NCBI GenBank assembly: GCA_020152595.1
Contig: JAIGNY010001237.1
Span: 346,501 to 410,500, forward strand
Direction of reading: 5' to 3'
DNA length: 64,000 bases
Source: Chiridota heheva
Taxonomy: Eukaryota > Echinodermata > Holothuroidea > Apodida > Chiridotidae
Made by a program: the position numbers and the translations under genes. How positions within the stretch are numbered: position 1 is the first letter of the stretch; every line of letters starts with the position of its first letter. Positions 40,522 through 52,500 of the stretch are shown here, in pieces. A model generated the notes under the pieces. It saw only the letters and a program-made list of their open reading frames with translations, ran no database searches and was not told the DNA's origin.

Positions 40522-43500
40522 TTATTTTATTTTTTCAAATATGTTTTTACTTTTATTATTATTTTATTATTATTATTATTTATTTATATTTATTTTATTA
40601 TTTATTTTTATCTATATTTATAATTATTATTATTATTATTATTTTATTTATTTATTTATTTTATTTAATTATTTTATTTATTTATATTTATTTTTATATT
40701 TTATTTTATTATTTATTTATTATTATTTTATTATTATTATTATTATTATCATTATTATTATTAAATGGTTACTCATAAAGCGCAAATACTAGAAAAAATG
40801 TATTCAAATGCGCTGTACATAAAAAAAAAAAGAAATAAAGAAGAAATTATCAAAGGAGTGAAAGTGAAATATAAATACATAATACTCGTAAACGTTTAAG
40901 ATGAACGATAATGAAATCAAATTGAAAAGCTATAGAGTAAAGATGTAAATAGGAAAATACAAATCTTAAAACATTGTTAAAATATTGACTGTATGAATTT
41001 ATATTTGTATATAATATTAATGATTCAAGCCCTTAGAACTTCCATATCAAAGCATTTTGGAAAAAGATTTCAAAAAGGATTCTAAAGAAATACATTATGT
41101 GTGCTAGCACATAGGGCAAAGTACTGTATGTCATCATTGTGAAAATTAGACAAAATGGCAGGTCCATGTTACAACCTCAAAGGTGGATAACTTGGTTTGG
41201 TTTGTTGATGTTTAACGGCACCGCACTTTATGCCCCTTTAACGATAGTCCTAGCTGTCCCTATCACAAAACTTATGCATTTGGGGTTGCATTTACTCTGT
41301 CACATATCTTTATGCCCCTTTAACGATAGTCCTACCTGTCCCTATCACAAAACTTACACATTTGGGGTTGCATTTACTCTGTTACATATCTTTATGCCCC
41401 TTTAACGATAGTCCTAGCTGTCCCTATCACAAAACTTATGCATTTGGGGTTGCATTTACTCTGTCACATATCTTTATGCCCCTTTAACGATAGTCCTACC
41501 TGTCCCTATCACAAAACTTATGCATTTGGGGTTGCATTTACTCTGTTACATATCTTTATGCCCCCTTTAATGATAGTCCTACCTGTCCCTATCACAAAAC
41601 TTACGCATTTGGGGTTGAATTTACTCTGTCACATATCTTTATGCCCCCTTTAACGATAGTCCTACCTGTCCGTATTACAAAACTTATGCATTTGGGGTTG
41701 CATTTACTGTGTCATATATCTTTATGCCCCCTTTAACGATAGTCCTACCTGTCCCTATCACAAAACTTACACATTTGGAGTTGCATTTACTCTGTCACAT
41801 ATCTTTATGCCCCCTTTAACGATAGTCCTACCTGTCCCTATCACAAAACTTACGCATTTGGGGTTGCATTTACTCTGTCACATATCTTTATGCCCCCTTT
41901 AACGATAGTCCCTGTCCCTATCACAAAACTTATGCATTTGGGGTTGCATTTACTCTGTCACATATCTTTATGCCCCCTTTAACGATAGTCCTAGCTGTCC
42001 CTATCACAAAACTTATGCATTTGGGGTTGCATTTACTCTGTCACATATCTTTATGCCCCTTTAATGATAGTCCTACCTGTCCCTATCACAAAACTTACAC
42101 ATTTGGGGTTGCATTTACTCTGTCACATATCTTTATGCCCCTTTAATGATAGTCCTACCTGTCCCTATCACAAAACTTATGCATTTGGGGTTGCATTTAC
42201 TCTGTCACATATCTTATGCCCCTTTAACGATAGTCCTAGCTGTCCCTATCACAAAACTTACACATTTGGGGTTGCATTTACTCTGTCACATATCTTTATG
42301 CCCCTTTAACGATAGTCCTACCTGTCCCTATCACAAAACTTATGCATTTGGGGTTGCATTTACTCTGTCACATATCTTTATGCCCCCTTTAATGATAGTC
42401 CTAGCTGTCCCTATCACAAAACTTATGCATTTGGGGTTGCATTTACTGTGTCACATATCTTTATTCCCCTTTGAAATAGTCCTACCTGTCCCTATCACAA
42501 AACTTATGCATTTGGGGTTGCATTTACTCTGTCACATATCTTTATGCCCCCTTTAACGATAGTACTACCTGTCCCTGTCACAAAACTTACACATTTGGGG
42601 TTGCATTTACTCTGTTACATATCTTTATGCCCCTTTAACGATAGTCCTACCTGTCCCTATCACAAAACTTACGCATTTGGGGTTGCATTTACTCTGTCAC
42701 ATATCTTTATGCCCCCTTTAATGATAGTCCTAGCTGTCCCTATCACAAAACTTATGCATTTGGGGTTGCATTTACTCTGTCACATATCTTTATGCCCCCT
42801 TTAATGATAGTCCTACCTGTCCCTATCACAAAACTTATGCATTTGGGGTTGCATTTACTCTGTTACATATCTTTATGCCCCTTTAATGATAGTCCTACCT
42901 GTCCCTATCACAAAACTTATCATTTGGGGTTGCATTTACTCTGTCACATATCTTTATGCCCCTTTAACGATAGTCCTACCTGTCCCTATCACAAAACTTA
43001 TGCATTTGGGGTTGCATTTACTCTGTCACATATCTTTATGCCCCTTTAATGATAGTCCTACCTGTCCCTATCACAAAACTTACGATTTGGGGTTGCATTT
43101 ACTCTGTTACATATCTTTATGCCCCTTTAATGATAGTCCTACCTGTCCCTATCACAAAACTTACGCATTTGGGGTTGCATTTACTCTGTCACATATCTTT
43201 ATGCCCCTTTAATGATAGTCCTAGCTGTCCCTATTACAAAACTTATGCATTTGGGGTTGCATTTACTCTGTCACATATCTCTATGCCCCTTTAACGATAG
43301 TCCTACCTGTCCCTATTACAAAACTTATGCATTTGGGGTTGCATTTACTCTGTCACACATCTTTATGCCCCCTTTAATGATAGTCCTACCTGTCCCTATC
43401 ACAAAACTTATGCATTTGGGGTTGCATTTACTCTGTTACATATCTTTATGCCCCCTTTAACGATAGTCCTACCTGTCCCTATTACAAAACTTACGCATTT

Positions 43501-46500
43501 GGGGTTGCATTTACTCTGTCACATATCTTTATGCCCCTTTAACGATAGTCCTACCTGTCCCTATTACAAAACTTACGCATTTGGGGTTGCATTCACACTG
43601 TCACATATCTTTATGCCCCCTTTAATGATAGTCCTACCTGTCCGTATTACAAAACTTACACATTTGGGGTTGCATTTACTCTGTCACATATCTTTATGCT
43701 CCTTTAACGATAGTCCTACCTGTCCCTATCACAAAACTTACGCATTTGGGGTTGCATTTACTCTGTCACATATCTTTATGCCCCTTTAACGATAGTCCTA
43801 CCTGTCCCTATTACAAAACTTACGCATTTGGGGTTGCATTTACTCTGTTACATATCTTTATGCCCCTTTAATGATAGTCCTAGCTGTCCCTATCACAAAA
43901 CTTACGCATTTGGGGTTGCATTTACTCTGTCACATATCTTTATGCCCCTTTAATGATAGTCCTACCTGTCCCTATCACAAAACTTACGATTTCAGGTTGC
44001 ATTTACTCTGTCACATATCTTTATGCCCCTTTAATGATAGTCCTACCTGTCCCTATCACAAAACTTACACATTTGGGGTTGCATTTACTCTGTTACATAT
44101 CTTTATGCCCCTTTAATGATAGTCCTACCTGTCCCTATTACAAAACTTACGCATTTGGGGTTGCATTTACTCTGTTACATATCTTTATGCCCCTTTAATG
44201 ATAGTCCTAGCTGTCCCTATCACAAAACTTACACATTTGGGGTTGCATTTACTCTGTCACAAATCTTTATACCCCTTTAACGATAGTCCTAGCTGTCCCT
44301 ACCACAAAACTTATGCATTTGGGGTTGCATTTACTCTGTCACATATCTTTATGCCCCCTTTGACAATAGTCCTACCTGTCCCTATTACAAAACTTATGCA
44401 TTTGGGTTGCATTTACTCTGTCACATATCTTTATGCCCCTTTAATGATAGTCCTAGCTGTCCCTATCACAAAACTTACACATTTGGGGTTGCATTTACTC
44501 TGTCACATATCTTTATGCCCCTTTAATGATAGTCCTACCTGTCCCTATCACAAAACTTACTCATTTGGGTTGCATTTACTCTGTCACATATCTTTATGCC
44601 CCTTTAACGATAGTCCTACCTGTCCCTATCACAAAACTTACGATTTGGGGTTGCATTTACTCTGTCACATATCTTTATGCCCCTTTTAATGATAGTCCTA
44701 CCTGTCCCTATCACAAAACTTATGCATTTGGGGTTGCATTTACACTGTCACATATCTTTATGCCCCTTTAATGATAGTCCTACCTGTCCCTATCACAAAA
44801 CTTATGCATTTGGGGTTGCATTTACTCTGTCACATATCTTTATGCCCCTTTAATGATAGTCCTACCTGTCCCTATCACAAAACTTATGCATTTGGGGTTG
44901 CATTTACTCTGTCATATATCTTTATGCCCCTTTAGTGATAGTCCTAGCTGTCCCTATCACAAAACTTACGCATTTGGGGTTGCATTTACTCTGTCACATA
45001 TCTTTATGCCCCTTTAATGATAGTCCTAGCTGTCCCTATCACAAAACTTATGCATTTGGGGTTGCATTTACTCTGTCACATATCTTTATGCCCCCTTTAA
45101 TGATAGTCCTACCTGTCCCTATCACAAAACTTACACATTTGGGGTTGCATTTACTCTGTCACATATCTTTATGCCCCTTTAACGATAGTCCTACCTGTCC
45201 CTATCACAAAACTTACACATTTGGGGTTGCATTTACTCTGTCACATATCTTTATGCCCCCTTTAATGATAGTCCTACCTGTCCCTATCACAAAACTTATG
45301 CATTTGGGGTTGCATTTACTCTGTCACATATCTTTATGCCCCCTTTAATGATAGTCCTACCTGTCCCTATTACAAAACTTACGATTTGGGGTTGCATTTA
45401 CTCTGTCACATATCTTTATGCCCCTTTAATGATAGTCCTACCTGTCCCTATTACAAAACTTATGCATTTGGGGTTGCATTTACTCTGTCACATATCTTTA
45501 TGCCCCCTTTAATGATAGTCCTACCTGTCCCTATCACAAAACTTATGCATTTGGGGTTGCATTTACTCTGTCACATATCTTTATGCCCCTTTAACGATAG
45601 TCCTACCTGTCCCTATCACAAAACTTACTCATTTGGGGTTGCATTTACTCTGTCACATATCTTTATGCCCCCTTTAACGATAGTCCTACCTGTCCCTATC
45701 ACAAAACTTATGCATTTGGGGTTGCATTTACTCTGTCACATATCTTTATGCCCCTTTAACGATAGTCCTACCTGTCCCTATCACAAAACTTACTCATTTG
45801 GGGTTGCATTTACTCTGTCACATATCTTTATGCCCCTTTAACGATAGTCCTACCTGTCCCTATCACAAAACTTACGATTTGGGGTTGCATTTACTCTGTC
45901 ACATATCTTTATGCCCCCTTTAATGATAGTCCTACCTGTCCCTATCACAAAACTTACCCATTTGGGGTTGCATTTACTCTGTCACATATCTTTATGCCCC
46001 CTTTAATGATAGTCCTAGCTGTCCCTATTACAAAACTTATGCATTTGGGGTTGCATTTACTCTGTCACATATCTTTATGCCCCCTTTAATGATAGTCCTA
46101 CCTGTCCCTATCACAAAACGTTAATATGCATTTGGGGTTGCATTTACTCTGTCACATATCTTTATGCCCCCTTTAACGATAGTCCTACCTGTCCCTATTA
46201 CAAAACTTACGCATTTGGGGTTGCATTTACTCTGTCACATATCTTTATGCCCCCTTTAATGATAGTCCTACCTGTCCCTATCACAAAACTTACACATTTG
46301 GGGTTGCATTTACTCTGTCACATATCTTTATGCCCCTTTAATGATAGTCCTACCTGTCCCTATCACAAAACTTACTCATTTGGGGTTGCATTTACTCTGT
46401 CACATATCTTTATGCCCCCTTTAATGATAGTCCTACCTGTCCCTATCACAAAACTTACACATTTGGGATTGCATTTACTCTGTCACATATCTTTATGCCC

Positions 46501-49500
46501 CTTTAACGATAGTCCTACCTGTCCCTATCACAAAACTTATGCATTTGGGGTTGCATTTACTCTGTCACATATCTTTATGCCCCCTTTAATGATAGTCCTA
46601 CCTGTCCCTATCACAAAACTTATGCATTTGGGGTTGCATTTACTCTGTCATATATCTTTATGCCCCTTTAATGATAGTCCTAGCTGTCCCTATCACAAAA
46701 CTTACGCATTTGGGGTTGCATTTACTCTGTCACATATCTGTATGCCCCTTTAATGATAGTCCTAGCTGTCCCTATCACAAAACTTATGCATTTGGGGTTG
46801 CATTTACTCTGTCACATATCTTTATGCCCCCTTTAATGATAGTCCTACCTGTCCCTATCACAAAACTTACACATTTGGGGTTGCATTTACTCTTGTCACA
46901 TATCTTTATGCCCCTTTAATGATAGTCCTACCTGTCCCTATCACAAAACTTACTCATTTGGGGTTGCATTTACTCTGTCACATATCTTTATGCCCCTTTA
47001 ATGATAGTCCTACCTGTCCCTATCACAAAACTTACACATTTGGGTTGCATTTACTCTGTCACATATCTTTATGCCCCCTTTAACGATAGTCCTACCTGTC
47101 CCTATCACAAAACTTATGCATTTGGGGTTGCATTTACTCTGTCACATATCTTTATGCCCCCTTTAATGATAGTCCTACCTGTCCCTATCACAAAACTTAT
47201 GCATTTGGGGTTGCATTTACTCTGTCATATATCTTTATGCCCCTTTAATGATAGTCCTAGCTGTCCCTATCACAAAACTTACGCATTTGGGGTTGCATTT
47301 ACTCTGTCACATATCTTTATGCCCCTTTAATGATAGTCCTAGCTGTCCCTATCACAAAACTTATGCATTTGGGGTTGCATTTACTCTGTCACATATCTTT
47401 ATGCCCCCTTTAATGATAGTCCTACCTGTCCCTATCACAAAACTTACGCATTTGGGGTTGCATTTACTCTGTCACATATCTTTATGCCCCTTTAACGATA
47501 GTCCTACCTGTCCCTATCACAAAACTTACGCATTTGGGGTTGCATTTACTCTGTCTCATATCTTTATGCCCCCTTTAATGATAGTCCTACCTGTCCCTAT
47601 CACAAAACTTATGCATTTGGGGTTGCATTTACTCTGTCACATATCTTTATGCCCCCTTTAATGATAGTCCTACCTGTCCCTATTACAAAACTTACGCATT
47701 TGGGGTTGCATTTACTCTGTCACATATCTTTATGCCCCCTTTAATGATAGTCCTACCTGTCCCTATTACAAAACTTATGCATTTGGGGTTGCATTTACTC
47801 TGTCACATATCTTTATGCCCCCTTTAATGATAGTCCTACCTGTCCCTATCACAAAACTTATGCATTTGGGGTTGCATTTACTCTGTCACATATCTTTATG
47901 CCCCTTTAACGATAGTCCTACCTGTCCCTATCACAAAACTTACTCATTTGGGGTTGCATTTACTCTGTCACATATCTTTATGCCCCCTTTAATGATAGTC
48001 CTACCTGTCCCTATCACAAAACTTACGCATTTGGGGTTGCATTTACTCTGTCACATATCTTTATGCCCCTTTAACGATAGTCCTACCTGTCCCTATCACA
48101 AAACTTACGCATTTGGGATTGCATTTACTCTGTCACATATCTTTATGCCCCTTTAACGATAGTCCTACCTGTCCCTATCACAAAACTTACACATTTGGGG
48201 TTGCATTTACTCTGTCACATATCTTTATGCCCCTTTAATGATAGTCCTAGCTGTCCCTATCACAAAACTTATGCATTTGGGGTTGCATTTACTCTGTCAC
48301 ATATCTTTATGCCCCCTTTAACGATAGTCCTACCTGTCCCTATTACAAAACTTATGCATTTGGGGTTGCATTTACTCTGTCACATATCTTTATGCCCCTT
48401 TAACGATAGTCCTAGCTGTCCCTATCACAAAACTTACGCATTTGGGGTTGCATTTACTCTGTCACATATCTTTATGCCCCCTTTAATGATAGTCCTACCT
48501 GTCCCTATTACAAAACTTATGCATTTGGGGTTGCATTTACTCTGTCACATATCTTTATGCCCCCTTTAATGATAGTCCTACCTGTCCCTATCACAAAACT
48601 TATGCATTTGGGGTTGCATTTACTCTGTCACATATCTTTATGCCCCCTTTAATGATAGTCCTACCTGTCCCTATTACAAAACTTATGCATTTGGGGTTGC
48701 ATTTACTCTGTCACATATCTTTATGCCCCTTTAATGATAGTCCTAGCTGTCCCTATCACAAAACGTTAATATGCATTTGGGGTTGCATTTACTCTGTCAC
48801 ATATCTTTATGCCCCCTTTAATGATAGTCCTAGCTGTCCCTATCACAAAACTTATGCATTTGGGGTTGCATTTACTCTGTCACATATCTTTATGCCCCCT
48901 TTAATGATAGTCCTACCTGTCCCTATCACAAAACTTATGCATTTGGGGTTGCATTTACTCTGTCACATATCTTTATGCCCCTTTAATGATAGTCCTACCT
49001 GTCCCTATCACAAAACTTATGCATTTGGGGTTGCATTTACTCTGTCACATATCTTTATGCCCCCTTTAATGATAGTCCTACCTGTCCCTATCACAAAACT
49101 TACGCATTTGGGGTTGCATTTACTCTGTCACATATCTTTATGCCCCTTTAATGATAGTCCTAGCTGTCCCTATCACAAAACTTATGCATTTGGGGTTGCA
49201 TTTACTCTGTCACATATCTTTATGCCCCTTTAATGATAGTCCTACCTGTCCCTATCACAAAACTTATGCATTTGGGGTTGCATTTACTCTGTCACATATC
49301 TTTATGCCCCCTTTAATGATAGTCCTACCTGTCCCTATCACAAAACTTATGCATTTGGGGTTGCATTTACTCTGTCACATATCTTTATGCCTCCTTTAAT
49401 GATAGTCCTACCTGTCCCTATCACAAAACTTATGCATTTGGGGTTGCATTTACTCTGTCACATATCTTTATGCCCCCTTTAATGATAGTCCTACCTGTCC

Positions 49501-52500
49501 CTATCACAAAACTTATGCATTTGGGGTTGCATTTACTCTGTCACATATCTTTATGCCCCCTTTAACGATAGTCCTAGCTGTCCCTATCACAAAACTTATG
49601 CATTTGGGGTTGCATTTACTCTGTCACATATCTTTATGCCCCCTTTAATGATAGTCCTACCTGTCCCTATCACAAAACTTACACATTTTGGGTTGCATTT
49701 ACTCTGTCACATATCTTTATGCCTCCTTTAATGATAGTCCTACCTGTCCCTATCACAAAACTTATGCATTTGGGGTTGCATTTACTCTGTCACATATCTT
49801 TATGCCCCTTTAATGATAGTCCTACCTGTCCCTATCACAAAACTTACACATTTGGGGTTGCATTTACTCTGTTACATATCTTTATGCCCCTTTAACGATA
49901 GTCCTACCTGTCCCTATCACAAAACTTACTCATTTGGGGTTGCATTTACTCTGTCACATATCTTTATGCCCCTTTAATGATAGTCCTACCTGTCCCTATC
50001 ACAAAACTTACTCATTTGGGGTTGCATTTACTCTGTCACATATCTTTATGCCCCCTTTAATGATAGTCCTACCTGTCCCTATCACAAAACTTACACATTT
50101 GGGATTGCATTTACTCTGTCACATATCTTTATGCCCTTTAACGATAGTCCTACCTGTCCCTATCACAAAACTTATGCATTTGGGGTTGCATTTACTCTGT
50201 CACATATCTTTATGCCCCCTTTAATGATAGTCCTACCTGTCCCTATCACAAAACTTATGCATTTGGGGTTGCATTTACTCTGTCATATATCTTTATGCCC
50301 CTTTAATGATAGTCCTAGCTGTCCCTATCACAAAACTTACGCATTTGGGGTTGCATTTACTCTGTCACATATCTGTATGCCCCTTTAATGATAGTCCTAG
50401 CTGTCCCTATTACAAAACTTATGCATTTGGGGTTGCATTTACTCTGTCACATATCTTTATGCTCCTTTAATGATAGTCCTACCTGTCCCTATCACAAAAC
50501 TTATGCATTTGGGGTTGCATTTACTCTGTCACATATCTTTATGCCCCCTTTAATGATAGTCCTACCTGTCCCTATCACAAAACTTATGCATTTGGGGTTG
50601 CATTTACTCTGTCACATATCTTTATGCCCCTTTAATGATAGTCCTAGCTGTCCCTATCACAAAACTTATGCATTTGGGGTTGCATTTACTCTGTCACATA
50701 TCTTTATGCCCCTTTAATGATAGTCCTACCTGTCCCTATCACAAAACTTATGCATTTGGGGTTGCATTTACTCTGTCACATATCTTTATGCCCCCTTTAA
50801 TGATAGTCCTACCTGTCCCTATCACAAAACTTGTGCATTTGGGGTTGCATTTACTCTGTCATATATCTTTATGCCCCTTTAACGATAGTCCTACCTGTCC
50901 CTATCACAAAACTTATGCATTTGGGGTTGCATTTACTCTGTCACATATCTTTATTCCCCCTTTAATGATAGTCCTACCTGTCCCTATCACAAAACTTATG
51001 CATTTGGGGTTGCATTTACTCTGTCATATATCTTTATGCCCCTTTAACGATAGTCCTACCTGTCCCTATCACAAAACTTATGCATTTGGGGTTGCATTTA
51101 CTCTGTCACATATCTTTAGACCCCCTTTAATGATAGTCCTACCTGTCCCTATCACAAAACTTATGCATTTGGGATTGCATTTACTCTGTCACATATCTTT
51201 ATGCCCCTTTAACGATAATCCTACCTGTCCCTATCACAAAACTTATGCATTTGGGGTTGCATTTACTCTGTCACATATCTTTATGCCCCCTTTAATGATA
51301 GTCCTACCTGTCCCTATCACAAAACTTATGCATTTGGGGTTGCATTTACTCTGTCACATATCTTTATGCCCCCTTTAATGATAGTCCTACCTGTCCCTAT
51401 CACAAAACTTGTGCATTTGGGGTTGCATTTACTCTGTCATATATCTTTATGCCCCTTTAACGATAGTCCTACCTGTCCCTATCACAAAACTTATGCATTT
51501 GGGGTTGCATTTACTCTGTCACATATCTTTATTCCCCCTTTAATGATAGTCCTACCTGTCCCTATCACAAAACTTATGCATTTGGGGTTGCATTTACTCT
51601 GTCACATATCTTTATGCCCCTTTAACGATAGTCCTACCTGTCCCTATCACAAAACTTATGCATTTGGGGTTGCATTTACTCTGTCACATATCTTTATGCC
51701 CCTTTAATGATAGTCCTACCTGTCCCTATCACAAAACTTATGCATTTGGGATTGCATTTACTCTGTCACATATCTTTATGCCCCTTTAACGATAATCCTA
51801 CCTGTCCCTATCACAAAACTTATGCATTTGGGGTTGCATTTACTCTGTCACATATCTTTATGCCCCCTTTAATGATAGTCCTACCTGTCCCTATCACAAA
51901 ACTTATGCATTTGGGGTTGCATTTACTCTGTCATATATCTTTATGCCCCTTTAATGATAGTCCTAGCTGTCCCTATCACAAAACTTACGCATTTGGGGTT
52001 GCATTTACTCTGTCACATATCTTTATGCCCCTTTAATGATAGTCCTAGCTGTCCCTATTACAAAACTTATGCATTTGGGGTTGCATTTACTCTGTCACAT
52101 ATCTTTATGCTCCTTTAATGATAGTCCTACCTGTCCCTATCACAAAACTTATGCATTTGGGGTTGCATTTACTCTGTCACATATCTTTATGCCCCCTTTA
52201 ATGATAGTCCTACCTGTCCCTATCACAAAACTTATGCATTTGGGGTTGCATTTACTCTGTCACATATCTTTATGCCCCTTTAATGATAGTCCTAGCTGTC
52301 CCTATCACAAAACTTATGCATTTGGGGTTGCATTTACTCTGTCACATATCTTTATGCCCCTTTAATGATAGTCCTACCTGTCCCTATCACAAAACTTATG
52401 CATTTGGGGTTGCATTTACTCTGTCACATATCTTTATGCCCCCTTTAATGATAGTCCTACCTGTCCCTATCACAAAACTTATGCATTTGGGGTTGCATTT

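Noticed and set aside
40467-40792. Poly-Thr and Tyr/Ile-rich open frames
   Set aside because: Translation of ACT and TTA microsatellites.
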